A stretch of 64,000 nucleotides of DNA from contig NZ_CP109434.1 in the NCBI RefSeq assembly GCF_036227105.1, forward strand, positions 3,538,001 through 3,602,000, written 5' to 3'. Under the pieces are notes generated by a model. It was not told the DNA's origin, made no database searches, and worked only from the letters and a program-made list of their open reading frames with translations. Shown here piece by piece: positions 1-9,552 of the stretch; the stretch's first letter is position 1, and the number at the start of each line of letters is the position of its first letter. A program made the translations under genes and the position numbers. Source of the DNA: Amycolatopsis sp. NBC_01488 (lineage in GTDB: Bacteria > Actinomycetota > Actinomycetes > Mycobacteriales > Pseudonocardiaceae).

Positions 1-161
1 AGCGACTCGGCGACGCGCAGCACCATGCCGCGGCCGGGCACCGAGCGCCCGCTCTCCATGAAGCTCACGTGCCGCTGCGTCGTGCCCGCGCGCAGGGCCA
101 GGTCGAGCTGGCTGAGCCGGCGGCGGGTGCGCCAGTCCTTGAGCGCCGTTCCGAAGTCCAC
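1..161 (-). CDS. XRE-family HTH transcriptional regulator (partial, N-terminus only)
   Basis: The reverse strand from a GTG at 161 reads VDFGTALKDWRTRRRLSQ and continues as a classic XRE helix-turn-helix: LSQLDLALRAG, then VSFMESGRSVPGRGM. The frame stays open to the window edge, so only about 53 residues are seen. Many actinomycete proteins with this start are about 260-290 residues and carry a C-terminal MmyB-like ligand-binding domain; that part is off the window and is inferred. The gene is divergent from the LLM oxidoreductase at 236, an arrangement in which such regulators often control the neighbouring oxidoreductase. The ATG at 169 is out of frame with the HTH, so GTG 161 is preferred. 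Confidence 0.85.
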   Translation of the reverse strand, partial: MDFGTALKDWRTRRRLSQLDLALRAGTTQRHVSFMESGRSVPGRGMVLRVAES

Positions 162-185
162 GGCCCCATCCTGCTCGGCTGCGCC

Positions 186-201
186 ATTCCCCGCGGGGAA
201 T
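186..201. promoter_or_regulatory. 16-bp perfect palindrome between divergent genes (candidate operator)
   Basis: ATTCCCCGCGGGGAAT is self-complementary over all 16 bases. It lies 24 bp from the XRE start and 34 bp from the LLM oxidoreductase start. A dimeric regulator such as the adjacent XRE protein is the obvious candidate ligand, but that pairing is inferred. Confidence 0.5.
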
Positions 202-235
202 TGAGGGCATACCCGCGTCCGGCGAAGCTTCCGGC

Positions 236-1159
236 ATGACGAACTACGGCCTGGTCGTGCCGACCTACCAGCCCATCCTCGACGCCGGGCGCACCGCGCC
301 CGAGCTGGTCGACGTCGCCGTCTCCGCCGAAGAGCTCGGCCTCGACTCGGTGTGGGTGGGCGACACCCTCGCGCGCGCTCCGCTGGACGCTTTCGCTGTT
401 TTGGGGGCTTTCGCCGCACGGACCTCACGGGTGACGTTGGGGACGTCCGCGCTGCTCCCGGCGTTGCGGGACCCGGTTCTGTCGGCGAACCAGCTGCTTT
501 CCCTCGATCTGCTGAGCGGCGGCCGGCTGACGGTGGCCGTCGGCGCGGGGTTCGCCGGGCGGAGCGAACCGGAGTTCGCGTTCGTCGGCGTCCCGTGGGA
601 GCGCCGGCGGGCCCGGCTGGACGACATCGTGGGCCTGTGGCGGGCGGCGTGGAGCGGTGCCGATTCCTTCCACGGGACGGTGCTGCACTACGACTCGCTG
701 CCATCGTTCCCCGCGCCCGCACGGCCGGGCGGTCCGCCCGTGTGGCTGGCGGCGTACACCCCGGGGGCCCTGTCGCGAATCGGACAGCTGTACGACGGGT
801 GGCTGCCCTACCCGCCGGACCCCGCGGACTACGTGTCGGGCCTGGCTCGGATCCGCGCTCTCGCGTCGCGCCCGGTGACCCCGGCGCTGTTCGCGACGGT
901 CCTGGTGGAGGACGACGTCGCACGCGGGCAGGCGCTGCTGGAGGAGTACTGCCTGGCCAACTACGGCCGCCCGGCGGCGTTCGTCCAGGGCATCCAGATG
1001 CAGGTGACCGGCTCCGCGGCGGAAGTGGCTGCGCGGCTGCGGGAGTACGAAGGGGCGGAGCACGTCCTGCTGCGGATCGCGAGCACGGACCCGAAGGTGT
1101 TCGACGAGCAGCTGCCGCGGGTCGCGGGGGTGGCGGAACTGCTGCGCGACCAGCGGTGA
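236..1159 (+). CDS. LLM-class flavin-dependent oxidoreductase
   Basis: The 307-residue protein has the luciferase-like monooxygenase pattern: an N-terminal strand (MTNYGLVVPTYQP), an SVWVGDTL strand where family members usually have VWVGDH-type sequence, TLGTSALLPALRDP, and SGGRLTVAVGAGF before an FxxVGVPWERR segment. The family are TIM-barrel enzymes using FMN or F420H2; which cofactor is used here, and the substrate, cannot be read from sequence. The length is normal for single-domain LLM enzymes. It stands alone downstream of the divergent XRE regulator and 37 bp before mfd. Start: ATG 236, just after the palindromic intergenic region. Confidence 0.9.
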   Translation: MTNYGLVVPTYQPILDAGRTAPELVDVAVSAEELGLDSVWVGDTLARAPLDAFAVLGAFAARTSRVTLGTSALLPALRDPVLSANQLLSLDLLSGGRLTVAVGAGFAGRSEPEFAFVGVPWERRRARLDDIVGLWRAAWSGADSFHGTVLHYDSLPSFPAPARPGGPPVWLAAYTPGALSRIGQLYDGWLPYPPDPADYVSGLARIRALASRPVTPALFATVLVEDDVARGQALLEEYCLANYGRPAAFVQGIQMQVTGSAAEVAARLREYEGAEHVLLRIASTDPKVFDEQLPRVAGVAELLRDQR

Positions 1160-1184
1160 TCGGAAACCTGTCGGGGGTGGCACG

Positions 1185-1190
1185 TAGGCT
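1185..1190 (+). promoter_or_regulatory. Candidate -10 element for mfd (leaderless-type)
   Basis: TAGGCT ends 6 nt before the GTG start of mfd, the spacing expected if transcription begins at the start codon. No convincing -35 element is visible. Confidence 0.35.
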
Positions 1191-1196
1191 GGGACC

Positions 1197-4100
1197 GTGA
1201 CCGACGCTCCACTGTCCGGACTCCTCACCGCCATCCTTCCCGACCCGGCCCTGCGTGGCGTGGTCGAGCGCGCCGGTGCGCCGCTGCTCGAACTGCAGGG
1301 CCCGATCGCCGCCCGGCAGCTCGTCGCCGCCGCGCTCGCCTCGGACGACGGGGGCGGCAAGCCCGTGCTCGCCGTCACCGCCACCGGCCGCGAAGCCGAC
1401 GAGCTGACCGCTTCGCTCAAAGCGCTCGTCGGCGAGAGCCGGGTCGTCGACTTCCCCTCCTGGGAGACACTCCCGCACGAGCGGCTCTCCCCGCGCGCCG
1501 ACACCGTGGGCCGCCGGCTCGAGGTGCTGCACCGGCTGAAGGCCGACGACGACGGCCTGCGCGTCGTCGTCGCCACCGTCCGCAGCCTCATCCAGCCGAT
1601 GGCCCCCGGTCTCGGGTCGCTCGCCCCGGTCGACCTCGTCGTCGGCGAAGAGCAGAGCTTCGAAGGCCTGCTCGAACGGCTCGTCGAGCTGGCCTACACC
1701 CGCGTCGACATGGTCGAGAAGCGCGGCGAGTTCGCCGTCCGCGGCGGCATCCTCGACCTCTTCGGGCCGACCGCCCAGCATCCCGTCCGCGTCGAGTTCT
1801 GGGGCGACGAAGTCAGCGAGATCCGCGCGTTCGCCGTCTCCGACCAGCGGTCGCTGCCCGGCGAGATCCCGCGCGTCACCGCGCCGCCGTGCCGCGAGCT
1901 GCTGCTCACGCCGCCGGTCAAGGAGAAGGCCGCGGAGCTGGCGAAGACGTACGAAGCGGACGCGCACCTGGCCGAGATGCTCACCAAGCTCGCCGACGGC
2001 ATCCCGGTCGAGGGCATGGAGGCCCTCATCCCGGTGCTCTGCGAAGGCGAGCTGGAGCTGCTCACCGACGCGATGCCGATCGGCACCCACGTCCTGCTCG
2101 CCGACCCGGAGAAGATCCGCGCCCGGGCCGCCGACCTCGTCCGCACCGGCCAGGAGTTCCTCGAAGCGTCCTGGACGACGGCCGCGGCGGGCGGCCAGGC
2201 CCCGATCGACCTCGGCGCGTCCGCCTACCGCGGGCTCGACGAGATCGCGTCCCACGCGCAGGACACCAAGCGCTGCTGGTGGACGCTCACCCAGCTGACC
2301 AGCGAAGACCCGGACGTCTACCGCGTTTCGGTCGAAGCCGCGCCGGGGTACCGCGGCGAGCTCGAGCGCGCGACGACGGACCTGCGCGCGCACATCGCGG
2401 CGGGCGGCACGGCGGTGCTCGTCGTCGCCGGACACGGCACCGCGGCTCGCGCGGTCGAGCAGTTCTCGGCCGCCGACGTCCCGGCCGCGCTGGCGGGCGA
2501 CGGCCTGACGAGCGCGCCGGCGCCGGGCGTCGTCACGGTCACCTGCGGCGGCCTGACCGACGGCTTCATCTCGCCGGAGCGCGCCCTGGTCGTGCTCACC
2601 GAGGCGGACCTGACCGGCCGCGGCTCGGGCGCCGGAACGTCCACAAAGGACCTCACCACCAAGATGCCGTCCCGGCGGCGCAACGCCGTCGACCCGCTGG
2701 CGTTGAAGGCCGGCGACTACGTCGTGCACGAACAGCACGGCATCGGCCGCTTCGTCGAGATGGTCCAGCGGACGGTCGCGGGCGCCACCCGCGAGTACCT
2801 GCTGCTGGAGTACGGCTCGTCCAAGCGCGGGCACCCGGGCGATCGGCTGTTCGTGCCGACCGACCAGCTCGACGAGGTGTCGAAGTACGTCGGCGGCGAG
2901 CTGCCGACGTTGAACAAGCTCGGCGGCTCCGACTGGAAGAACACCAAGGCCAGGGCCAAGAGGGCGGTCAAGGAGATCGCCGCCGAGCTCGTGCAGCTGT
3001 ACGCCGCGCGGCAGGCCGCGCCGGGGCACGCGTTCGGCCCGGACACGCCGTGGCAGGGCGAGCTGGAAGACGCGTTCCCATTCACCGAAACCAACGACCA
3101 GCTCGCCGCGATCGACGAGGTCAAGGCCGACATGGAGCGCGGCGTGCCGATGGACCGCGTCATCTGCGGCGACGTCGGCTACGGCAAGACGGAGATCGCC
3201 GTGCGAGCCGCGTTCAAGGCGGTGCAGGACGGCAAGCAGGTCGCCGTCCTCGTCCCGACCACGCTGCTCGCCCAGCAGCACCTGAACACGTTCCACGAGC
3301 GCATGCGGTCGTTCCCGGTGACGATCAAGGGCCTGTCCCGGTTCACGAACAAGACCGAGTCGGACATCATCCTCGAGCAGCTGGCCGGCGGCGAGGTCGA
3401 CATCGTGATCGGCACGCACCGCCTGCTGCAGACGGGGATCCGCTACAAGGACCTCGGCCTCGTGATCGTGGATGAGGAGCAGCGGTTCGGCGTCGAGCAC
3501 AAGGAGCACATCAAGGCGCTGCGCACCCACGTCGACGTGCTCACGATGTCGGCGACACCGATCCCGCGCACCCTCGAGATGTCGCTGGCCGGCATCCGCG
3601 AGATGTCCACGATCCTCACCCCGCCCGAGGACCGGCACCCGATCCTGACGTACGTCGGCGCGTACGACGACAAGCAGGTCGGCGCGGCCATCCGGCGTGA
3701 ACTGCTGCGTGACGGCCAGGTCTTCTACGTCCACAACCGCGTCTCCTCGATCGAGAAGGCGGCGCGGCACATCCGGGAGCTGGTGCCGGAGGCGCGCGTC
3801 GTCACCGCGCACGGCCAGATGAACGAGGACAAGCTCGAGAAGATCATCCAGGGCTTCTGGGAGAACGAGTACGACGTTCTGGTGTGCACCACGATCGTCG
3901 AGACCGGGTTGGACATCTCGAACGCGAACACGCTGCTGGTCGAGCGCGGTGACCTGCTCGGCTTGGCACAGCTGCACCAGCTGCGCGGCCGCGTCGGACG
4001 TGGGCGCGAGCGCGGGTACGCGTACTTCCTGTACCCGCCGGAAGCGCCGCTGACGGAGACCGCGCACGACCGCCTCGCGACGATCGCCCAGAACACCGAG

Positions 4101-4766
4101 CTGGGCGCGGGCATGGCGGTCGCGATGAAGGACCTGGAAATCCGCGGCGCGGGCAACATCCTGGGCGCGGAGCAGTCCGGGCACATCGCGGGCGTCGGGT
4201 TCGACCTGTACGTGCGGTTGGTCGGCGAAGCGGTGGACGCGTTCCGCCGCCACGCTGGTGCCGAGCCGGCGGAGGACGAGGAGCTGGCGGAAGTCCGCGT
4301 CGACCTCCCGATCGACGCCCACATCCCGCACGACTACGTGCCGGGGGAGCGGCTGCGGCTGGAGGCGTACCGCAAGATCGCGGCCGCGCCGGACACCGAG
4401 GGCCTGGACGCGGTCCGCGAAGAGCTGATCGATCGCTACGGCCAGCCGCCGGCGCCGGTGAACCGGCTGCTGTCGGTGGCGCGGTTCCGGCACACGTGCC
4501 GCGAGGCCGGCGTGACGGAGGTGGCGGTCCAGGGCAGCACGATCCGGTTCGCGCCGCTGCCGCTGCAGGACTCGCAGCTGGTCCGGTTGAAGCGCCTCTA
4601 TCCGAAGGCGATGTTCAAGGCCGTGACGAACACGGTCTCGGTCCCGAAGCCGACCGAGGGCCCGGCGGGTGGCCGTATCGGCGCACCGACGTTGCGCGAC
4701 GAAGAGCTGCTGGACTGGTGCACGAAGTTGCTGACGCAGCTGACCAAGAAGCCCGCGGCGGTGTGA
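1197..4766 (+). CDS. mfd: Transcription-repair coupling factor Mfd
   Basis: This 1189-residue cytoplasmic ATP-dependent translocase removes RNA polymerase stalled at DNA lesions and recruits UvrA. Domains in order: an N-terminal UvrB-homology module (about 1-350), a linker, the CarD-like RNA-polymerase-interacting domain (from about 500, [14 protein letters not shown]), and a RecG-like SF2 motor. Walker A (GDVGYGKTE) is near 658 and the DEEQ box at 759-762. Motifs [22 protein letters not shown] and QLRGRVGR follow, then the C-terminal TRCF domain that contacts UvrA (about 1030-1150). The length is typical and no key motif is missing. GTG 1197 gives a normal N-terminus and sits 6 nt after a TAGGCT element. 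Confidence 0.98.
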   Translation: MTDAPLSGLLTAILPDPALRGVVERAGAPLLELQGPIAARQLVAAALASDDGGGKPVLAVTATGREADELTASLKALVGESRVVDFPSWETLPHERLSPRADTVGRRLEVLHRLKADDDGLRVVVATVRSLIQPMAPGLGSLAPVDLVVGEEQSFEGLLERLVELAYTRVDMVEKRGEFAVRGGILDLFGPTAQHPVRVEFWGDEVSEIRAFAVSDQRSLPGEIPRVTAPPCRELLLTPPVKEKAAELAKTYEADAHLAEMLTKLADGIPVEGMEALIPVLCEGELELLTDAMPIGTHVLLADPEKIRARAADLVRTGQEFLEASWTTAAAGGQAPIDLGASAYRGLDEIASHAQDTKRCWWTLTQLTSEDPDVYRVSVEAAPGYRGELERATTDLRAHIAAGGTAVLVVAGHGTAARAVEQFSAADVPAALAGDGLTSAPAPGVVTVTCGGLTDGFISPERALVVLTEADLTGRGSGAGTSTKDLTTKMPSRRRNAVDPLALKAGDYVVHEQHGIGRFVEMVQRTVAGATREYLLLEYGSSKRGHPGDRLFVPTDQLDEVSKYVGGELPTLNKLGGSDWKNTKARAKRAVKEIAAELVQLYAARQAAPGHAFGPDTPWQGELEDAFPFTETNDQLAAIDEVKADMERGVPMDRVICGDVGYGKTEIAVRAAFKAVQDGKQVAVLVPTTLLAQQHLNTFHERMRSFPVTIKGLSRFTNKTESDIILEQLAGGEVDIVIGTHRLLQTGIRYKDLGLVIVDEEQRFGVEHKEHIKALRTHVDVLTMSATPIPRTLEMSLAGIREMSTILTPPEDRHPILTYVGAYDDKQVGAAIRRELLRDGQVFYVHNRVSSIEKAARHIRELVPEARVVTAHGQMNEDKLEKIIQGFWENEYDVLVCTTIVETGLDISNANTLLVERGDLLGLAQLHQLRGRVGRGRERGYAYFLYPPEAPLTETAHDRLATIAQNTELGAGMAVAMKDLEIRGAGNILGAEQSGHIAGVGFDLYVRLVGEAVDAFRRHAGAEPAEDEELAEVRVDLPIDAHIPHDYVPGERLRLEAYRKIAAAPDTEGLDAVREELIDRYGQPPAPVNRLLSVARFRHTCREAGVTEVAVQGSTIRFAPLPLQDSQLVRLKRLYPKAMFKAVTNTVSVPKPTEGPAGGRIGAPTLRDEELLDWCTKLLTQLTKKPAAV

Positions 4767-4847
4767 GCGCACCGGGCGCCACTCCGGGGGTTCCCGTTGT
4801 GGCGTCCGGGTTTCACCGATGGTGTCGGGCAGCCTGGCGCGGGTTCG

Positions 4848-5255
4848 TCAGCCGACTTCGCTGAACATCGGTGGCAACGCCTCCGCCAGCCCCATCTTCA
4901 CCGACTCCACCGGCACCGGGATCGCTCCGGCACCCGCCATCGGCAGCGGCCGGGGATTCCGCGGCATCCGCGAGCCCGCGCCCCCGCCGCGGCCGGGGTA
5001 CACGAGCAACCCCCGTGTCGGGTCCGGCACCGCGTCCAGCGCCGCCGTCACGACCGGCAGCGTCCGGAACGCGTCGCGCCGTTCCTCCGACCCGAACTCG
5101 ATCTCCAGGACGACGCCCCAGCGGTGTTCGTGCCACACCCACTGTTCCGCGCCGTTCGTCAGTGCTGCTTCGGTGAGTGCGTCACCATGGGCGAGCCGCC
5201 ACAAGGAAGCCGTGGACTCGCCATCGAAGACCTCGATGGTCAGCCAGTGGTCCAT
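4848..5255 (-). CDS. Conserved hypothetical protein
   Basis: The 135-residue soluble protein (starts MDHWLTIEVFDGE) shows no recognised catalytic motif. The first 100 residues look like a compact alpha/beta domain (GVVLEIEFGSEERRDAF, TLPVVTAALDAVPDP). The tail is rich in Gly and Pro. No signal peptide or membrane segment is seen. It is convergent with mfd (81-bp gap) and divergent from the lipoprotein at 5333 (77-bp gap), so it is its own transcription unit. Codon use matches its neighbours. Function unknown. Confidence 0.75.
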   Translation of the reverse strand: MDHWLTIEVFDGESTASLWRLAHGDALTEAALTNGAEQWVWHEHRWGVVLEIEFGSEERRDAFRTLPVVTAALDAVPDPTRGLLVYPGRGGGAGSRMPRNPRPLPMAGAGAIPVPVESVKMGLAEALPPMFSEVG

Positions 5256-5332
5256 GTCGTCGAGGCTACGCCCGGCGACATCGCCCGGGTGTTGCGTTTC
5301 GGGTGCGATGGTGTGAGAGGGTATGCGCTGTG

Positions 5333-6367
5333 ATGCGGATCATGGGGCGCCCTCGCGCGCTGGTCGCGGTCGTTGCCGGTGCTCTTCTGCTCGCCGGGTG
5401 CGGCTCGGGCCCCAGTCAGGTCGGCAGCGCCTTCATCGTCGGCGACCGCTCGGTGAGCCTCGACGAAGTCCAGTCGATGATCGACCAGGCCGTCCGCGAG
5501 CAGCCGTACACGCAGAAGCTCGCGCGTGAGCACAAGCTCGACCTGCTGGGCCGCGAGATCGTCCGGCAGACCGTGCTCCACGAGCTGACCGCGCGGGCCG
5601 CGCGGCAGGAAGGTCTCGTCGCCGACCAGGCGAAGGTCGCGAGCCTGACCGCCCAGGAGAACGCCGCGCCGGTCGGCGACACCGGGCAGGGCGACTCCGT
5701 CGCCGTCACGCAGATCGTCTCGAAGCTGCGCGACCCCAACGAGGTCGCGACCGACGTCGTCCTCGAGGAGCAGCTCGCGCAGAAGTACCTGCCGAAGCTC
5801 TCCGTGAGCGCGGACTACATCGGCATCAGCGCGACCAGCGAGACCGACTCGGCGGCCCGCACCCGCGCGTTCGACCTCGCGAAGCAGTTCGCGGCCGACC
5901 CGGGCAAGATCCAGGGCGTCCTCCAGCAGGCGAGCCAGGACGCCCAGCAGGCCCAGCAGACGGGCCAGCCCGGCCCCGGCGGATTCTCCGACGCCGGCAT
6001 GACCGAGACCTTCGGCGCCGCGCAGTACCTCTCGCTGGCGCAGACCCCGCTGTTCGGTTCCGCGGCGAACAGCGTCGTCGCGTTCCAGGCGCGGATGCCG
6101 GAAAAGCCCGACTGGTACGTCTTCGTCGTCCGCTCCCGCGGTACCGAGAAGGCCGTCTCGTCCGACCAGGAGGCGCAGAAGCCGACCGACCAGCAGCTGA
6201 CCTCGATCGGCACCCGCTTCCTGCAGCCGTACCTGGCCGAAGCCGGGCTGCGCGTCAACCCCCGGTACGGCGTGTGGGATGTTGTGGGCATGGACCTCGC
6301 GACGAACCAGGACACCACGAAGGGCACCGTGCTGCCCTTGAGCGGGCCCGCACCCGCGAAGCAGTGA
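5333..6367 (+). CDS. SurA N-terminal-domain lipoprotein, foldase-like
   Basis: The 344-residue protein begins with a lipoprotein signal: MRIMGRPR, a hydrophobic stretch and lipobox LLAGC with the acylated Cys at position 23. It is therefore likely exported and anchored in the membrane. Residues about 35-130 resemble the chaperone part of SurA/PrsA foldases (VSLDEVQSMIDQAVREQP, followed by a long helical region). No parvulin prolyl-isomerase domain is evident, so a chaperone-like rather than catalytic role is likely. ATG 5333 is chosen over an in-frame start at 5177 because only this start puts the signal peptide at the N-terminus. Its stop overlaps the mazG start by 4 bp. Confidence 0.85.
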   Translation: MRIMGRPRALVAVVAGALLLAGCGSGPSQVGSAFIVGDRSVSLDEVQSMIDQAVREQPYTQKLAREHKLDLLGREIVRQTVLHELTARAARQEGLVADQAKVASLTAQENAAPVGDTGQGDSVAVTQIVSKLRDPNEVATDVVLEEQLAQKYLPKLSVSADYIGISATSETDSAARTRAFDLAKQFAADPGKIQGVLQQASQDAQQAQQTGQPGPGGFSDAGMTETFGAAQYLSLAQTPLFGSAANSVVAFQARMPEKPDWYVFVVRSRGTEKAVSSDQEAQKPTDQQLTSIGTRFLQPYLAEAGLRVNPRYGVWDVVGMDLATNQDTTKGTVLPLSGPAPAKQ

Positions 6368-7293
6368 GCACGGGCGTCGTCGTAGTCGTCCGCGGGGCGA
6401 CGCTGCCCGCCGGGGCGCTGAAGATCCTTCGCGACGCCCGCGCGGTGTACGCGGCCACAGACCTCGACGCGAGCGTGTTCGGCGTCCCGGCCGTGACCGA
6501 GGCGCCGTCGCTGAAGGACGTCGTGCTGCTCGCCGGGTCCCGGGACGAGCCCGCGGCGTCGCTGCTCATCGCGACCGGCGCGGAGGTCATCGAGACCCCC
6601 GCGGCGCCGCTGGTCGAGGCCGCCGAGGTGATGGACCGGCTCCGCTCGCCGGGCGGCTGCCCGTGGGACGCGGCCCAGACGCACGATTCGCTCCGGCAGT
6701 ACCTGGTCGAGGAGACCTACGAGCTGCTCGACGCCATCGAATCGGGCGACCGCGAGGCACTGCGCGAAGAGCTCGGCGACGTCCTGCTCCAGGTGCTCTT
6801 CCACGCGCGGGTCGCGGCGGAGGACGCCGCCGACCCGTTCGGCATCGACGATGTCGCGGCCATGCTGGTCGCGAAGCTGGTCGGCCGGCACCCGAACGTC
6901 TTCGCCGACGACGGCTCGGTGCGCACGGTCGAGCACCAGAACGTCAAGTGGGAAGAGCTCAAGCAGCAGGAGAAGCAGCGCAAGTCCATTGTGGACGGCG
7001 TGGCGCTCGGCCAGCCCGCGGTGGCGCTGGCCGGCAAGCTCGGCCAGCGTTCCGGGCGCGCGGGCATCCCGCTCGACCTCTTCCCGGTCGGCACCGGTGC
7101 GGCGGCCCAGCTGTTCCGCATCGCGGCGACGGCGCGGCGCGCGGGCGTCGACCCCGAGGGTGAGCTGCGGGCGCTGGCGAAGCAGTTCGCGAACGACGTC
7201 CGGGCGGCCGAGCAGGCCGCGCGCGACGCCGGCCTGGAGCCGACGACCCTGGAGGCCGACGGCTGGCGGAAGTTCTGGCCGACGACGCCCTGA
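6364..7293 (+). CDS. mazG: Nucleoside triphosphate pyrophosphohydrolase MazG
   Basis: The 309-residue protein hydrolyses NTPs to NMP and pyrophosphate, cleaning the nucleotide pool. The MazG metal-binding pattern is intact: EETYE at 116-120 and EELGD at 135-139. The signature RLRSPGGCPWDAAQTHDSL lies before it, and VKWEELKQQEKQRK follows. The N-terminal ~80 residues and the C-terminal extension match the mycobacterial-type layout rather than the E. coli tandem-repeat form. GTG 6364 overlaps the TGA of the lipoprotein (GTGA), implying translational coupling. It contains one GTCCA-TTG-TGGAC palindrome at 6984-6996. Confidence 0.95.
   Translation: MSTGVVVVVRGATLPAGALKILRDARAVYAATDLDASVFGVPAVTEAPSLKDVVLLAGSRDEPAASLLIATGAEVIETPAAPLVEAAEVMDRLRSPGGCPWDAAQTHDSLRQYLVEETYELLDAIESGDREALREELGDVLLQVLFHARVAAEDAADPFGIDDVAAMLVAKLVGRHPNVFADDGSVRTVEHQNVKWEELKQQEKQRKSIVDGVALGQPAVALAGKLGQRSGRAGIPLDLFPVGTGAAAQLFRIAATARRAGVDPEGELRALAKQFANDVRAAEQAARDAGLEPTTLEADGWRKFWPTTP
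6984..6996. repeat. GTCCA-N3-TGGAC palindrome, copy 1
   Basis: GTCCA-TTG-TGGAC inside mazG, read in frame as TCC ATT GTG GAC. One of seven exact copies in the window; see findings. Confidence 0.7.
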
Positions 7294-7353
7294 CTGTGAC
7301 GCAGCACACAATCGAGTGAGAACCGTTTCCCGCTGACCGGCGTCTTGCCTGGT

Positions 7354-7914
7354 GTGAGACGACAGCAGCCCCTGGAGAGCGCGGACGAGGAGCACCTCGT
7401 CCGGCGCACGGCCAAGGGCGACCGCGCGGCGTTCGAGGAGCTCTACCGCCGCACGTCGCCCTGGCTCGCCGTGCGCCTGCGCCGCCGGTGCGCGGACGAG
7501 CACGTCGTCGCCGAGGTCATGCAGGAGACTTACCTGGCCGTCTGGCGCGCGGCGGGCTCGTTCGCGGGGGCGGCGACCGGCGGCAGCGCGGTCGGCTGGA
7601 TGTGGACGATCGCGGCCCGCCGGCTGGTCGACGCGTTCCGGCGCCGGGCGCACCACGCCGAGCCGCCGGTGGAGGTGGCCTTCGACACCGCGCTCGTGCC
7701 GGCGGCCGAAGAGGTGGCGTTGGCGGCGGCGATGGGTGACGACGTCGGCGACGCACTGCGCGACCTCGCGCCCGAGCTGCGGCAGGTGCTGCAGGCGATG
7801 GTGCTCGACGGGCTGACCGTCCGCGAGACCGCCGTCCTGCTCGGGCTGCCGGAAGGAACCGTCAAGACCCGCGCCCGCCGGGCGCGGATCGCGATGCGGG
7901 AGGCACTGTCATGA
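7354..7914 (+). CDS. ECF-type RNA polymerase sigma factor
   Basis: The 186-residue protein has both ECF sigma regions. Region 2 is FEELYRRTSPWLAVRLRRR, VMQETYLAVWRAAGSF and WMWTIAARRLVDAFRRR. Region 4 is LRDLAPELRQVLQAMVL followed by the helix-turn-helix LTVRETAVLLGLPEGTVKTRARRAR. There is no sigma region 3 and no C-terminal extension. It should redirect RNA polymerase to a small regulon, probably including its own operon. The GTG at 7354 is taken as the start; a TTG three codons upstream is possible. Its stop overlaps the ATG of the anti-sigma gene (ATGA), as usual for sigma/anti-sigma pairs. Confidence 0.92.
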   Translation: MRRQQPLESADEEHLVRRTAKGDRAAFEELYRRTSPWLAVRLRRRCADEHVVAEVMQETYLAVWRAAGSFAGAATGGSAVGWMWTIAARRLVDAFRRRAHHAEPPVEVAFDTALVPAAEEVALAAAMGDDVGDALRDLAPELRQVLQAMVLDGLTVRETAVLLGLPEGTVKTRARRARIAMREALS

Positions 7915-8738
7915 CCCATGCGTCGGACGAGCTCATCGCCGGCTACGTGGCGGGCGACGACCTCCCGGGCGACCGGCTGTGGGGCCTCGAGGCCCACCTC
8001 GAAGCCTGCCGGGTGTGCCGGGCGCGGCTCGCGGAGGTGGCGCCCGTCCAGCCGGTGGTGGACGTCGTCTGGAGCCGGCTCGCCGGCGAGGTCCTGCTGG
8101 CCGGCGAACCGTTCCACGCTCCGAAGGCCCGGGCGAAGCCTCGGTCTCGGCGGTACCGGCGGCGGTGGCTCGGCACCTGGGTCACGCCGGCGATGGTGCC
8201 GTGGCTGGCGATGATCGCGCTGGTTTCGCTGGTCGCGGTGCTCTTCGACCGGCTCGCCGGGGCGTCCGCGCTGGACGTCACGGCGGTGCAGCTCTTCGCG
8301 CCGGTGCTGCCGGTGCTCGGGGTCGCGGCGGCCTGGGCGCGCGGGCTCGACCCGGCGTACGAGGTCGTCGCCGCGACCCCGCGGGCGGGGCTGTACCTGA
8401 TCGTCCGGCGGACGGTGGCGGTGCTCGTCGTCGTCCTGCCGGTGCTCGGCGCCGCCGGGTGGCTCACCGGCACCGCGTCCGCGCTCTGGCTGCTGCCGAG
8501 CCTGGCGTTCACCACCGGGACGCTCGCGCTGGGCGGACTGATCGGGGTGAGCCGGGCGGCGTACGCGCTGATCGCGGTGTGGGTGGCGATCATCGTGCTG
8601 CCGAGCTTCGTGGCTCAGGGGCACGCGGTTGCGCTCGACGCCGGCGCGGTGCCGGTGTGGGCGGGGATCTTCGCGCTGACCACGGTGGTCGTCGTCCTGC
8701 GCAGGACGGCGTTCACCCGGCTCGGCGCGCACCACTAG
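7911..8738 (+). CDS. Zinc-finger (zf-HC2) anti-sigma factor with six membrane segments
   Basis: The first 45 residues carry the zinc-binding anti-sigma motif H-x3-C-x2-C (HLEACRVC), which in characterised members binds the partner sigma factor. Unlike the usual one-segment anti-sigma factor, this 275-residue protein continues from about residue 85 into roughly six hydrophobic helices (WLAMIALVSLVAVLF, LFAPVLPVLGVAAAWA, VAVLVVVLPVLGAAG and others). It therefore looks like a zinc-finger domain fused to a permease-like membrane domain. It overlaps the sigma gene and lies 10 bp before an ABC ATPase gene. The membrane part may sense or even join the transporter; that is inference. Confidence 0.85.
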   Translation: MTHASDELIAGYVAGDDLPGDRLWGLEAHLEACRVCRARLAEVAPVQPVVDVVWSRLAGEVLLAGEPFHAPKARAKPRSRRYRRRWLGTWVTPAMVPWLAMIALVSLVAVLFDRLAGASALDVTAVQLFAPVLPVLGVAAAWARGLDPAYEVVAATPRAGLYLIVRRTVAVLVVVLPVLGAAGWLTGTASALWLLPSLAFTTGTLALGGLIGVSRAAYALIAVWVAIIVLPSFVAQGHAVALDAGAVPVWAGIFALTTVVVVLRRTAFTRLGAHH

Positions 8739-8748
8739 GGAGGAAGAC

Positions 8749-9552
8749 ATGCGGGCAGTGGCGGCCGCCGAGGTCGCGCCGACGACCTACGCCTGGGAAA
8801 TCCAGGCGGAGGGGCTGAAGGTGCGGGTGGGGCGGCGGAAGATGGCCGTGGACGGGCTGGACCTGTCCCTCGGCAAGGGGGTGCACGGCTTGCTCGGGCC
8901 CAACGGCGCGGGCAAGACCACGCTGATCCGGGCACTGGCGACGGTGCTCCGGCCGGCGGCGGGCGGGTTGTCGCTGCTCGGTGCGCCGGCCGGGGGACGC
9001 ACTGGGCAGCGCGACCTGCGCCGCCGGATCGGGTACCTGCCGCAGAACTTCGGGTACTACAAGCGGTTCACCGTCCGGGAGTTCGTCGAGTACCTGGCCT
9101 GGCTCAAGGAGATGGCCAAGCCGGACATCCCCGGGGCGGTCCAGCGCGCGATCGAGCGGGTGGGCCTGGCCGACCGCGCCGACGACCGGATGAAGACCCT
9201 CTCCGGCGGCATGGTCCGCCGGGTCGGGATCGCGCAGGCGATCGTCAACGACCCGGACATCCTGCTGCTCGACGAGCCGACGGCCGGCCTCGACCCGGCG
9301 CAGCGGGTCCGGTTCCGCGAACTGGTGCAGCAACTCGGCCAGGACTCGTGCGTGCTGATTTCGACGCACCTGGTCGAGGACGTGGCGACGGCGTGCACGG
9401 ACGTGGTGCTGTTCGCCGAGGGAAAACTGGTGTTCCAGGGAACCCCGGCCCAACTGGCGGCGGCGGGCACCCCGGAAGACGTCGGCGACAGCCCGATCGA
9501 GCGCGGCTATTCGGCTCTGCTGAACCACGAGCCCGGCAAGGGATCGTGGTGA
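8749..9552 (+). CDS. ABC transporter ATP-binding protein
   Basis: The 267-residue nucleotide-binding subunit has Walker A GPNGAGKTT, Q-loop YLPQNFGYY, signature LSGGMVRR, Walker B DILLLDEPTAGLDP and H-loop STHLVED. The full set means it should be an active ATPase. The subtype resembles exporters paired with ABC-2-type membrane subunits. About 25 residues precede the ATPase core. It sits 10 bp after the anti-sigma gene with an AGGGAGGAAG ribosome-binding site. Its TGA overlaps the GTG of a small ORF at 9549. The probable membrane partners are the products at 9710 and 11074. Confidence 0.93.
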   Translation: MRAVAAAEVAPTTYAWEIQAEGLKVRVGRRKMAVDGLDLSLGKGVHGLLGPNGAGKTTLIRALATVLRPAAGGLSLLGAPAGGRTGQRDLRRRIGYLPQNFGYYKRFTVREFVEYLAWLKEMAKPDIPGAVQRAIERVGLADRADDRMKTLSGGMVRRVGIAQAIVNDPDILLLDEPTAGLDPAQRVRFRELVQQLGQDSCVLISTHLVEDVATACTDVVLFAEGKLVFQGTPAQLAAAGTPEDVGDSPIERGYSALLNHEPGKGSW

